The notes beneath the pieces are model-generated. The model was not told the DNA's origin and did not search any database. It saw only the letters and a program-made list of their open reading frames with translations. Of a stretch of DNA of 29,327 nucleotides, positions 1-8,047 are shown one piece after another. Source of the DNA: an uncultured Oscillospiraceae bacterium (GTDB lineage: Bacteria > Bacillota > Clostridia > Oscillospirales > Oscillospiraceae); NCBI GenBank assembly GCA_934591845.1, contig CAKTPO010000028.1, positions 1-29,327 on the forward strand, given 5' to 3'. Positions within the stretch are counted from its first letter, which is position 1. Every line of letters begins with the position of its first letter. The translations under genes and the position numbers were made by a program.

Positions 1-17
1 GGCATACGCTTTTTCAT

Positions 18-64
18 GGCGCGTTTTGATGGCAGTCTGCTGCTTTCAAAAACGCGCCTTTTTT
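18..64 (+). terminator. Rho-independent terminator or leader attenuator
   Basis: A GGCGCGTTTT arm at 18-27 pairs with AAAACGCGCC at 49-58 and is followed directly by six T residues (59-64). This is a classical intrinsic terminator on the + strand. It either ends a gene lying left of the window or acts as an attenuator in the leader of the surface-protein gene that starts at 132. No convincing promoter is visible between this hairpin and that gene. Confidence 0.75.
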
Positions 65-131
65 CATGGAGCAGCATCCGCCGATCAATCCCCATCCCCA
101 CAAATACTCAAAGAAAGGAAGGTTGCGCGCA

Positions 132-2669
132 ATGAAGAAGAAACTCATCAAGCTAACATCCTGGGTGGTCACAGCGGGAATCCTGATGACCCTGTTTTGC
201 GGTGTCGCCATGGCGGACGGAATTCCGGAAACCACCGGCAGCGGCACTCCGGATGACCCCACAGTTACCACGACCACCACCACACAGACCGATGCTCAGA
301 CCGGGGAAACCACCGTGAACGTCACCATCCAAAAAGCATGGTCCGATGAAACTCTGAGCGGTCAGGAACAAGGAACGTTCCACGAGACCACTGATGCCAG
401 CGGAGGCCTCATCAGTGCCGACGGCAACGCTTCCGGCTCTGAGACGACTGTAAAAGAAACTTGGGAAGATGCTGACAATCAGCAGGTTCAGACTTACAAT
501 GGCTCCGGTGAAACCCAGGAGGGTCTGGGCGTAGAAACAGAGGTTCCGGACATCACTCTGGTTCTTGACCCCGGCGAAACCAGCCAGGAAAGCGAAAATG
601 CCCCGGCCTGGTTCCAGGAGGATACGTTAAGCATTCCGGAATGGATCCGCAGACAGGACAGCGGAACACCGGTTTGGATCACCGGCGACAGCAGTACCGA
701 ACAAGACGGTACCGTAACCAACATCGCGGTGGAGACCACCGGCAGCGATACCACCTATACAAGACGCATTACCGCCCCGGATGGGACGGTAACAGAGGAA
801 AAAGCCACCTACACCCGTGACGACCAGGGACGCATTACCGGATACCATATGGAGACCGCGGAAATAACTCCCGCCACCTCCATACATACCGCGCCCCCGG
901 AAAACGCGGAAATTCACGCAGACGGCGGCTGGACCACCTGTGACTACGAGCTGCCGGAAAAGCCTACGGTTCCGGAACCGGAAAAGGACGCAGATGGCAA
1001 TGTCCTCAACGGTCAGATGGTTGCGGAGCTGCGGGACGGGAACGGCAGCGTGGTAGGCTATACCGTTGTGACCATTCAAAACGGTACGGCGGTTCACTTT
1101 TCTGACCCTGTGATGGGCAGCCTGGTATCCACCACCACCAAGGTGGAGCCTTTGAAAAACGGTCTTCAAAAATACATTACCACCAGGACCCGGCTGACAA
1201 AGCACCGCCACAGCACCTCCAGTGCCTCCGTCACCGGCGGGGAACGAACCGTAACCGCCCAGATGGGAGAAATCATGGGCTTTGCCACCATTGACAATGA
1301 TGAATTTATGACCTATATGCCGGATCTTCAGAACCAGGGAGACGGCAGCACCGATTCTCAGACAGAGCTTTACAACCGTCCTTCCATCGCCGCCGTTGGA
1401 TACAGCGACACCAACCAGTATTTCCAGTGGTTGGGAGAATACGGCATTGAGAGCATGATCCGGGTCCGGGCCGGAGACGAAAACACCTGGCAGCCCCACC
1501 AGTTTGTGCTGGAAGGCTCAGACGGCAGCAAATACTACGTCTACTGTGCGGACTTTGAGGTCAGCCCCCAGTCGGGCGCAGAATACAATATGGAACGGAT
1601 TGAGGATGCGGACTATGTAGAACCGGAAGCCGTGGACAAGATACGTGCCATTGCCCTGAAAGGCTACTGGGGCGTTGAAAACAGCAGCACAGACCCGGCC
1701 CTCCCCACCCCCGGAAGCCTGGATGCTTTCCGCAAAATGCTGACCGAGGCCAACGTCCTGACCGAAGCCCAGGCCGCCGGTCTGACCGATGGAATGGCAC
1801 TCACCGCCACCCAGGCCGCCATCTGGTATTACGGCAACAGCGGCAGCACCATGCTAAGTCCGGAGGATATTGTTGGCCAGTATTTCCGGGGCGCAGCGGG
1901 CTTTACAGAAACCGACCCTGAAAAAAAGGCAGTCATTAACAGCATTTACGCCCACCTGATCGGCATGGAGGGTACGCCTGCCGATACGGGAAACACCCTG
2001 CTTACAGTCGGTGATTTTGCCCAGCAGATCGAGCTTACGGTGAAAGAGCGGCAGGAAGACGGACGGTACGATACCGATGTAGTCCTCTCCATGGCCGTGG
2101 TGCTGGACGATACCACCAGCGATTTGACGGTGTATGTGTCCACAGGCGGGCAGGAAATCGGCGTTTACCGCATGAGCGGTACCCCATCCGAAGGACAGCG
2201 GATGGCGCAGAGGAACCCCGACGGTTTTTATAGACTGTCCGGACTGCTGCTGAACGGCGACACCCCCATTACCCTGAACCTGGGCGGCACCCAAAATCTG
2301 GAAAACGGCGTGTATCTCTTCACCTGCAACGCAGGGCCGAACGGGCAGCCGTCCCAGACTTTCATCGGAGCCGGTGTGTCCCAGCAGAGCATCGACATGC
2401 GCGTGGATTTCCAGTTCAGCGTCACAGATCCCGTGGTCACCGTTCACTCTGCCAATACCGGCCGGGAGTACGAAACACTGGAATGGACTGCCTCTTACCA
2501 TACGTTCCGGAACAGTGACGGCTATGAGGGATCCGGCGGATACAGAAACACCAGCGTCCCAAAAACCGGCGACAGTCTGTTCCCGGTTCAGGCGGGGCTT
2601 GGTGTCGGCATTGCGCTGTGCCTCCTTTTGGCGGCGGTCTGCCAGTATAAAAAGGAACGGGCGTGGTAA
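132..2669 (+). CDS. Thioester-domain (TQXA-type) LPXTG-like surface adhesin
   Basis: An 845-residue secreted surface protein. The start at 132 was chosen over an upstream in-frame ATG at 66 because AAAGGAAGG (114-122) lies just before it and the protein then opens with a signal peptide (MKKKLIKL, a hydrophobic stretch, AMA-D near residue 30). The mid-region carries the hallmarks of a thioester domain: Cys472 in YYVYCADF and Gln561 in TATQAAIW. In this family a Cys-Gln side-chain thioester forms and can bind host surface nucleophiles covalently. The N-terminal third is Thr/Glu/Gly-rich and looks like a stalk. A segment before the anchor contains SQTFIGAG, a pattern I associate with clostridial thioester proteins. 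The C-terminus is a sorting signal: VPKTGD at 809-814, a hydrophobic helix and a basic tail (KKERAW). The gene overlaps the following sortase gene by 7 bases, suggesting that enzyme anchors it. The family call is strong; the binding target is unknown. Confidence 0.88.
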   Translation: MKKKLIKLTSWVVTAGILMTLFCGVAMADGIPETTGSGTPDDPTVTTTTTTQTDAQTGETTVNVTIQKAWSDETLSGQEQGTFHETTDASGGLISADGNASGSETTVKETWEDADNQQVQTYNGSGETQEGLGVETEVPDITLVLDPGETSQESENAPAWFQEDTLSIPEWIRRQDSGTPVWITGDSSTEQDGTVTNIAVETTGSDTTYTRRITAPDGTVTEEKATYTRDDQGRITGYHMETAEITPATSIHTAPPENAEIHADGGWTTCDYELPEKPTVPEPEKDADGNVLNGQMVAELRDGNGSVVGYTVVTIQNGTAVHFSDPVMGSLVSTTTKVEPLKNGLQKYITTRTRLTKHRHSTSSASVTGGERTVTAQMGEIMGFATIDNDEFMTYMPDLQNQGDGSTDSQTELYNRPSIAAVGYSDTNQYFQWLGEYGIESMIRVRAGDENTWQPHQFVLEGSDGSKYYVYCADFEVSPQSGAEYNMERIEDADYVEPEAVDKIRAIALKGYWGVENSSTDPALPTPGSLDAFRKMLTEANVLTEAQAAGLTDGMALTATQAAIWYYGNSGSTMLSPEDIVGQYFRGAAGFTETDPEKKAVINSIYAHLIGMEGTPADTGNTLLTVGDFAQQIELTVKERQEDGRYDTDVVLSMAVVLDDTTSDLTVYVSTGGQEIGVYRMSGTPSEGQRMAQRNPDGFYRLSGLLLNGDTPITLNLGGTQNLENGVYLFTCNAGPNGQPSQTFIGAGVSQQSIDMRVDFQFSVTDPVVTVHSANTGREYETLEWTASYHTFRNSDGYEGSGGYRNTSVPKTGDSLFPVQAGLGVGIALCLLLAAVCQYKKERAW

Positions 2670-3580
2670 ATGTGAAATTTCAAACGGATTCAAGTCAAAA
2701 GCAGTTCATCCCCCGGACTGATCGTCCGTGGAGCCGCCTGTCGGTCATTGCCCTCTCCATGGCCCTGCTGCTCACTGCTGCCCTTGCCGCCACCGTGATT
2801 CTGCGGAAACAGGAAACTGCCAAAACCGAGGAATTGCAGAAGATATACCGTCAGACAAGTCCGGCAAGCACCACCGAAACATCCCCCGGCAGCTTGGAAG
2901 CAGCGTCCCAAGAAACGACCATGGAGACCGCCCCGGCAGCGGTGCTTTCCCCCCAGGAACGGTTTCTGCCCCTGCTGGACATCAATCCCGATACGGTGGG
3001 ATGGCTCCGGGCCGGGTATCTGATCGATGAGCCGGTGGTATACCGGGACAACGACTTCTATTTAAACCACAACTTCTATGGAGACCCAAGCGGCACCGGG
3101 ACTTTGTTTTTGGATGCGGAAAATACCGACTGGATGATGGACTCCTATCTTGTGTTCTACGGCCACCACCTCCAAGACGGCAGCAAATTTGGAGGTCTTA
3201 AAAAGTATTGCAGCCTCTCTTATCTGCAAAACGACCCCTTTGTGCTGTGGGATTCCCTTTACTCTGACGCACCGGAAACCTATGTGGTGTTCTCCGTTTT
3301 TGAAGCCTCCATGGTGGAAGAACAAGAGGACTATTTCTATCTGCGGCGGTTTGAAGAACTGCGCACAGGGGGTTCTGAAGAACTGGAACAGCTGATCGGC
3401 GAACTCCGGGAACGGTCCTTATTGGAGCTTCCAATAGACGTGGACGCTGAGGACCGGATCATGGTTTTGGTAACATGCAGCTATGGCACAAAGGATGGCC
3501 GTCTTCTGGTATGCTGCAGAAAGGTCCGGCAGGCAGAGACCCAAGACCAACTGAAAAACGCCATAAAGGGGCAATCTTGA
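2663..3580 (+). CDS. srtB: Class B sortase
   Basis: A 305-residue membrane-anchored cysteine transpeptidase. It starts with GTG at 2663, inside the end of the adhesin gene, with AAAGGAA at 2651-2657 as the ribosome binding site, so translation is probably coupled. An N-terminal membrane helix (about residues 22-47) and a Thr/Ser/Ala-rich linker precede the sortase domain (about 95-300). The catalytic set is visible: His168 in YGHHLQDGSKFG, Cys272 in LVTCSY and Arg280 eight residues later. The YGHH...FGGL spacing and the C-x7-R pattern fit class B rather than class A. Classical SrtB enzymes recognise NPQTN, but clostridial class B sortases that accept PXTG-like signals are known, and the adjacent substrate ends in VPKTG. 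I infer this enzyme attaches the upstream protein to peptidoglycan. No second pilin gene is present in the window. Confidence 0.92.
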   Translation: MVNVKFQTDSSQKQFIPRTDRPWSRLSVIALSMALLLTAALAATVILRKQETAKTEELQKIYRQTSPASTTETSPGSLEAASQETTMETAPAAVLSPQERFLPLLDINPDTVGWLRAGYLIDEPVVYRDNDFYLNHNFYGDPSGTGTLFLDAENTDWMMDSYLVFYGHHLQDGSKFGGLKKYCSLSYLQNDPFVLWDSLYSDAPETYVVFSVFEASMVEEQEDYFYLRRFEELRTGGSEELEQLIGELRERSLLELPIDVDAEDRIMVLVTCSYGTKDGRLLVCCRKVRQAETQDQLKNAIKGQS

Positions 3581-3586
3581 GCAACA

Positions 3587-3620
3587 CAAAAAGCCGCCCC
3601 GGAAAAAATCCGGGGCGGCT
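3587..3620 (-). terminator. Intrinsic terminator of rpsU
   Basis: A perfect 11-bp GC-rich stem (3592-3602 with 3610-3620, arms AGCCGCCCCGG and CCGGGGCGGCT) is followed on the minus strand by a short T run (complement of 3588-3591). It lies 20 bases past the rpsU stop. The sortase gene converges from the other side and may also be stopped by this hairpin, although no T run follows it on the + strand. Confidence 0.88.
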
Positions 3621-3640
3621 AGCGCACAACTCAAGAGGGA

Positions 3641-3823
3641 TTAATAGAACTTTCTCTTGTTCTTACGGGCAGCTTCAGACTTCTGCTTACGCTTCAGGCT
3701 GGGGCTGACGTAATGCTCGCGCTTCTTAACTTCGGCAATAACGCCCTCCTTGGCACAGCTACGCTTAAACCGGCGCAGAGCGCTTTCCAGAGACTCGTTT
3801 TCCTTTACGCGAATTTCAGACAT
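3641..3823 (-). CDS. rpsU: 30S ribosomal protein S21
   Basis: A 60-residue ribosomal protein of the small subunit, located near the mRNA 3'-end/anti-Shine-Dalgarno region of the ribosome. The sequence begins [10 protein letters not shown], continues with ALRRFKRSC and ends in a strongly basic tail with KNKRKFY, matching S21 in length and order. An 18-codon upstream in-frame extension is rejected because GGAGGGAGG (complement of 3831-3839) sits 7 bases before the ATG at 3823. The gene is last in the housekeeping run but has its own near-perfect promoter and a strong terminator, so it can be expressed independently of leuS. Confidence 0.97.
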   Translation of the reverse strand: MSEIRVKENESLESALRRFKRSCAKEGVIAEVKKREHYVSPSLKRKQKSEAARKNKRKFY

Positions 3824-3888
3824 TGTTTTCCCTCCCTCCGATGCATCCGGCTTGATCCAGGATGCGTTCAGGGCCATACGGCTTGTTT

Positions 3889-3917
3889 ATTATATGGTCT
3901 CTTTCCCGAAATGTCAA
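3889..3917 (-). promoter_or_regulatory. Consensus sigma-A promoter of rpsU
   Basis: On the minus strand TTGACA (complement of 3912-3917) and TATAAT (complement of 3889-3894) are separated by exactly 17 bases, a full match to the housekeeping consensus. Upstream of the -35 box is an A/T-rich stretch including the palindrome TTTTTTCGAAAAAA (3931-3944), which could act as an UP element or curved DNA. The predicted mRNA leader is about 60 bases. Confidence 0.9.
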
Positions 3918-3951
3918 GAAATAATTCCGGTTTTTTCGAAAAAATTCAAAA

Positions 3952-6375
3952 TTATTTCACGATCAGGTTGACCAGCTTGTTTTTGACCACAATGGTCTTC
4001 ACAATGCTGCCCCCCTGCTTTTCCAGGAACCGGGCAATTTTTTCATCGGCCAGGGCGTTCTTTACAACGGTGTCGTTATCCAGGTCCGCTTCCATCTGGA
4101 CGGTACCACGCATCTTGCCGTTGACCTGTACGGCCATGGTGACCTCCTGGTCCTTGCACTTCTCCTCGTCATAGGTGGGCCAGGGCTCGTAGGCGATGGT
4201 GTGGTCATGGCCCAGAAGCTGCCAGAGTTCCTCACCCACGTGGGGAATGATGCAGGAGATCATCTTCACAAAGCCCTCGGCGTAGGCCTTGGGGCAGGAG
4301 CCGTTTTTATAGACCTCGTTCACAAAGACCATCATCTGGGCAATAGCGGTGTTGAAGCCCAGGGACTCAAAGTCAGAGGTGACTTTCTTCACGGTCTGGT
4401 GATAGATTTTGGTCAGCTTGCCATCGTCGGTTTCCGTGATGTTGGCAGGCTCGGAGAAGAAATTCCAGACCCGGTTGATGAACTTCTTGGCACCGGCCAC
4501 GCCCTGGGCACTCCAAGGCTTGGAAACCTCCAGGGGGCCCATGAACATTTCATACAGCCGCAGGGTATCCGCACCGTAATCTCTGACGATGTCGCTGGGG
4601 TTCACCACAAACTCCGGGAAACGCTTGCCCATCTTGATGCCGTTTTCGCCCAGGATCATGCCCTGGTGGACAAGCTTCTGGAAGGGCTCTTTCACGGGAG
4701 ACAGACCCTCATCATAGAGGAAGCGGTTCCAGATGCGGGAGTACATCAGGTGGCCTACCGCATGTTCCGGGCCGCCTACGTAGAGGTCAACAGGCAGCCA
4801 GTGCTTCAAAAGCTCCTGGTTACAGAACTCTTTGTCGTTCTTGGGGTCAATATAGCGCATATAGTACCAGGAGGAACCGGCGGAGCCGGGCATGGTAGAG
4901 GTCTCCCGGGTACCCCTCACACCGTGGCGGTCATACTGCTTCCACTCTGTCGCATTTTCCAGGGGGGCCTGGCCGTTGCGGCCCTTGTAGTCCTCCAACT
5001 CCGGCAGAATGACGGGCAGTTCCTCATCGGGGACAAAATAGGTCTTGCCGTCCTGGGTGTACACACAGGGTACAGGCTCGCCCCAATATCTCTGGCGGGC
5101 GAAAATCCACTCCCGGAAGTGGTAGTTGATTTTTCTTCTGGCCACGCCCATATTTTCCAGCTTCTGGGTGATAGCCTCCTTGGCCTCCTCTACGGTCAGG
5201 CCCGTAAACTCCTCAGAGTTTACCAGGCGGCAGCCCTTGCCCAGGTAGTCCTGCTTTTCAAAGGCACATTCGGAGACATCCCGGCCCTCAATGACCTGGA
5301 TCATGGGGATGTTGTGGGCCACGGCGTACTCAAAGTCCCGCTGGTCGTGGCTTGGAACCGCCATGACCGCACCGGTGCCGTAGTTGGCCAGGACAAAGTC
5401 ACCGATGAACACAGGAACCTGCTTGCCGTTGACAGGGTTGATGGCGTAAACGCCCTTCAAGGGGCAGCCGGTCTTGCCCTTGTTCAGCTCCGTCCGATCC
5501 ATGTCGCTCTTTTTGGCAGTCTCGGCAATGTAGGCGTTGACCTCATCCTTGTTTTCGATGCGGTCCATCAAATCCTGAACAATTTTGCCGTCCGGGGCCA
5601 GGACCATAAAGGTGATGCCGTAGATGGTCTCAATACAGGTGGTGTAGATGGAGAAATCCCCGCCGCCGACAATCTTGAAGTCCACTTCCACGCCGGTGGA
5701 TTTGCCGATCCAGTTCCGCTGAATTTCCTTGGTGGATTCCGGCCAGTCGATTTCGTTCAGGCCCTCCAACAGTTTTTCGGCAAAGGCAGGCTGATCGATG
5801 ACCCACTGCATCATGTTTTTCTTTACAACAGGATAGCCGCCCCGCTCGGACTTGCCGTCAATGACCTCGTCGTTGCTGAGCACAGTGCCCAGTTCTTCAC
5901 ACCAGTTCACCGGCATTTCAATACGCTTGGCATAGCCTGCCTCATAGAGCTTCTTGAAAATCCACTGGGTCCACTTGTAGAAGCCGGGGTCAGAGGTGGC
6001 GATCATCTTGGACCAGTCGTAGTCAAAGCCCAGCTCCTGCAGCTGCTTGGAGAAGGTCTTGATGTTCTCCTGGGTAAAACCCTCGGGGTGGTTGCCGGTG
6101 TTGATGGCGTACTGCTCGGCGGGCAGACCAAAGGAGTCATAGCCCATGGGGTGCAGCACATTGTAGCCCTGCATCCGCTTCATCCGGGACATAATGTCCG
6201 TGGCGGTATAGCCCTCGGGGTGGCCCGCATGGAGGCCTACACCGGAGGGGTAGGGAAACATATCCAGGACATAATACTTGGGCTTGGAGAAGTCCCACAC
6301 ATCGGTGTGGAACGTATCATTCTCCTGCCAGTATTTGTGCCATTTTTCTTCAATTTTTGCGAAATCGTAATTCAT
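3952..6375 (-). CDS. leuS: Leucine--tRNA ligase
   Basis: A class I aminoacyl-tRNA synthetase of 807 residues that charges tRNA-Leu in the cytoplasm; the length is close to the B. subtilis-type enzyme. The nucleotide-binding HIGH-type motif is HAGH at residues 49-52 within FPYPSGVGLHAGHPEGY. The editing-domain region includes GTGAVMAVPSHDQRDFEYA, and the catalytic domain includes SSWYYMRYIDP. The second signature is KMGKR (581-585) rather than KMSKS. Two starts are possible: ATG at 6387 abuts its own AGGAG with no spacing, so I prefer ATG at 6375 (MNYDFAKIEEKW). The gene starts 18 bases after rsfS and belongs to the smc-to-rpsU run. No clear terminator separates it from rpsU. Confidence 0.97.
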   Translation of the reverse strand: MNYDFAKIEEKWHKYWQENDTFHTDVWDFSKPKYYVLDMFPYPSGVGLHAGHPEGYTATDIMSRMKRMQGYNVLHPMGYDSFGLPAEQYAINTGNHPEGFTQENIKTFSKQLQELGFDYDWSKMIATSDPGFYKWTQWIFKKLYEAGYAKRIEMPVNWCEELGTVLSNDEVIDGKSERGGYPVVKKNMMQWVIDQPAFAEKLLEGLNEIDWPESTKEIQRNWIGKSTGVEVDFKIVGGGDFSIYTTCIETIYGITFMVLAPDGKIVQDLMDRIENKDEVNAYIAETAKKSDMDRTELNKGKTGCPLKGVYAINPVNGKQVPVFIGDFVLANYGTGAVMAVPSHDQRDFEYAVAHNIPMIQVIEGRDVSECAFEKQDYLGKGCRLVNSEEFTGLTVEEAKEAITQKLENMGVARRKINYHFREWIFARQRYWGEPVPCVYTQDGKTYFVPDEELPVILPELEDYKGRNGQAPLENATEWKQYDRHGVRGTRETSTMPGSAGSSWYYMRYIDPKNDKEFCNQELLKHWLPVDLYVGGPEHAVGHLMYSRIWNRFLYDEGLSPVKEPFQKLVHQGMILGENGIKMGKRFPEFVVNPSDIVRDYGADTLRLYEMFMGPLEVSKPWSAQGVAGAKKFINRVWNFFSEPANITETDDGKLTKIYHQTVKKVTSDFESLGFNTAIAQMMVFVNEVYKNGSCPKAYAEGFVKMISCIIPHVGEELWQLLGHDHTIAYEPWPTYDEEKCKDQEVTMAVQVNGKMRGTVQMEADLDNDTVVKNALADEKIARFLEKQGGSIVKTIVVKNKLVNLIVK

Positions 6376-6393
6376 GGAACCTGACATCTCCTG

Positions 6394-6765
6394 TTAATTT
6401 GTGGGTTCTACCACAATAATATCTTTCAAATCAATACGCTCCGCATCTGCCCACAGACGTTCCAGGGCGTAAAATTCCCGGGCCTCTTCGGTGAACACGT
6501 GGACAACGATGCTGCCGTAATCCAGCAGCTCCCAGGAATTGCCCCGGTGGCCTTCCCGGCTGAGCATGGTCTCTCCCAGCTGCTCCAAGGTGTACTCGGC
6601 GTAGTCGCAGAGGGTTTTGACATGGGTATTGGAGGTGCCGGTGCAAATCAGAAAGTAGTCCGCCAGGGAGCTGATCTTGTCAATTTTCAGCAGCTCAATG
6701 TCCATGCCCTTTTTGGAGTCCAGGGCCTTGGTGACCTCATAGGCGATCTGTTTGGGTGTAAGCAT
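6394..6765 (-). CDS. rsfS: Ribosomal silencing factor RsfS
   Basis: A 123-residue RsfS/YbeB/Iojap protein. The family binds ribosomal protein L14 on the 50S subunit and blocks joining of the 30S subunit, lowering translation in starvation. Family-typical stretches are visible: ADYFLICTGTS (about 35-45), a helix-rich middle, GNSWELLDYGSIVVHVF (about 75-91) and a terminal ALERLWADAE. AAAGGAA lies about 8 bases before the ATG at 6765. It follows the nadD/yqeK fusion gene by 22 bases, the same neighbourhood as yqeL in B. subtilis. Confidence 0.95.
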   Translation of the reverse strand: MLTPKQIAYEVTKALDSKKGMDIELLKIDKISSLADYFLICTGTSNTHVKTLCDYAEYTLEQLGETMLSREGHRGNSWELLDYGSIVVHVFTEEAREFYALERLWADAERIDLKDIIVVEPTN

Positions 6766-6787
6766 GTATTTGTATTCCTTTCTTGGC

Positions 6788-7966
6788 TCAAAGTGTGTGT
6801 CCGTTCAAATAGGCCAGGGCCTGCCGGGATGCCGGGGACACCTCGCCCCCCTGCTCTGCCAGATGCTCCAGGGTCATTTCCAGTCCCAGTTTCAGTGCCC
6901 CCCGAATATCGGAAAAGGCCATTGCCCGCAGGGTTTCCACTCCGGGAAAATCCCGGTTGGGTTCCATATAGTCTGCCACATAAATAATGGTTTCCAGCAA
7001 ATTCATATGGGCCTTGCCGGTGGTATGAGATTCAATGGCAGAGACCACCGCCTCATTTTCCCCAAAAATCCGCTGGGCAACCAGGCTGCCTGTCAGGGCA
7101 TGGAGGGTTTTGGGGTATTTTCTTGAAAAATCATCCAACATTTTACCATAGGCACTGCACAAAGTCAATTGCAGCGGCCCGTCCAAAGCCTTGGTAATAT
7201 CGTGCAGAAGTCCGGCCCGACCGGCATCCCGCTCGTCCGCGCCCCAGCGTTTGGCCAGTTCCACCGCCGTATCCCGGCAGCCCAGCACATGGCGCACCCG
7301 ATTGGGGTTTAGGAGCCTGACCACCACCTTTTGAAGCTCCTCCATGGGAAGATTTTTGAAATCCGCCCCGGAATCATAGAGCTGTTCCCGACGAATGTAG
7401 TCAAAGACTTTGGGGTCTAAAAAGGACTCCCCGGCTCCAAAGGCGATGAGCCGCCGCAGCTGGGTGGAGGAAATGGCCGTCACCGGGTTGTCCAGCAGCA
7501 GGACCCGGCCCCCCAGGGCTTCCAGAGCCGCCTTGCCCTGGTCCCGAAGCGGCTCTTCTTTTTTATCTCCCCGGCGCAGGGCAACGATTGTTGCCTTTTC
7601 CAGGATTTTCTCTCCGTTTTTCCACTGGGGAAGCTTTTGAAACTGGTCCGTTCCCAGCAGCAGGTAGAGTTCCGCCCCGGGGTGGTTTTGAGAAACGGTG
7701 CAGACCGTTTCATAGGTCAGCCCTCCCCCGGTAAGTTCCAGATCCGAAACCTCCAGGCAAGGCTCGTCGGCTGCTGCCAGGGTCAGCATTTGGACTCTCT
7801 GTGCATCGCTGGCACCGCTTTCCGGCCGGGGCTTTCCCGGAGTCTGCCGGTCCGGCATCAGAAGAAGTTTTGTAAGTCCCAGGGTCTTCGCCGCATAGGC
7901 GGCGCTGCGGATATGCCCCACGTGGGGCGGATTGAAAGAGCCTCCGAAAATACCGATTTTTTCCAT
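6788..7966 (-). CDS. nadD: Fused NadD nucleotidyltransferase and YqeK-type HD hydrolase
   Basis: A 392-residue two-domain protein. Residues 1 to about 197 are nicotinate-mononucleotide adenylyltransferase (NaMN + ATP to deamido-NAD): GGSFNPPHVGH at 8-18 with the HxGH motif at 15-18, LLGTDQF near 103-109 and ISSTQLRR at 165-172. Residues about 205-392 are an HD-domain protein of the YqeK family, known to hydrolyse diadenosine tetraphosphate: His226, His255-Asp256 (LLHDITK), His289, His314 (ESHTTG) and Asp332 (YVADYMEP). In B. subtilis these are separate adjacent genes, so this is a fusion. The reading frame is continuous through the junction (EQLYDSGADFKN). The start at 7966 is preceded by GGGGAG at about 5 bases; an 11-codon upstream extension is less likely. 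Both domains act on adenine dinucleotide chemistry. Confidence 0.93.
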   Translation of the reverse strand: MEKIGIFGGSFNPPHVGHIRSAAYAAKTLGLTKLLLMPDRQTPGKPRPESGASDAQRVQMLTLAAADEPCLEVSDLELTGGGLTYETVCTVSQNHPGAELYLLLGTDQFQKLPQWKNGEKILEKATIVALRRGDKKEEPLRDQGKAALEALGGRVLLLDNPVTAISSTQLRRLIAFGAGESFLDPKVFDYIRREQLYDSGADFKNLPMEELQKVVVRLLNPNRVRHVLGCRDTAVELAKRWGADERDAGRAGLLHDITKALDGPLQLTLCSAYGKMLDDFSRKYPKTLHALTGSLVAQRIFGENEAVVSAIESHTTGKAHMNLLETIIYVADYMEPNRDFPGVETLRAMAFSDIRGALKLGLEMTLEHLAEQGGEVSPASRQALAYLNGHTL

Positions 7967-8047
7967 TTTCTCTCCCCTTTTCCACTGCGCCGGGTCCATA
8001 TTCTTTTATATATGGTCCCAGCGGCACCCTTTTATACGTTTATACCG

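Noticed and set aside
1854..2693. 279-codon minus-strand frame
   Set aside because: It is antisense to the adhesin's C-terminal half and has no recognisable features.
3931..3944. TTTTTTCGAAAAAA palindrome as a leuS terminator
   Set aside because: The stem would be almost all A-T pairs and too weak to terminate; an UP-like element for the rpsU promoter is a better reading.
4201..6384. Long open frame (727 codons) on the + strand
   Set aside because: It lies entirely antisense to leuS, which has clear synthetase motifs. The frame stays open because of GC-biased codon use, and its translation shows no domain.
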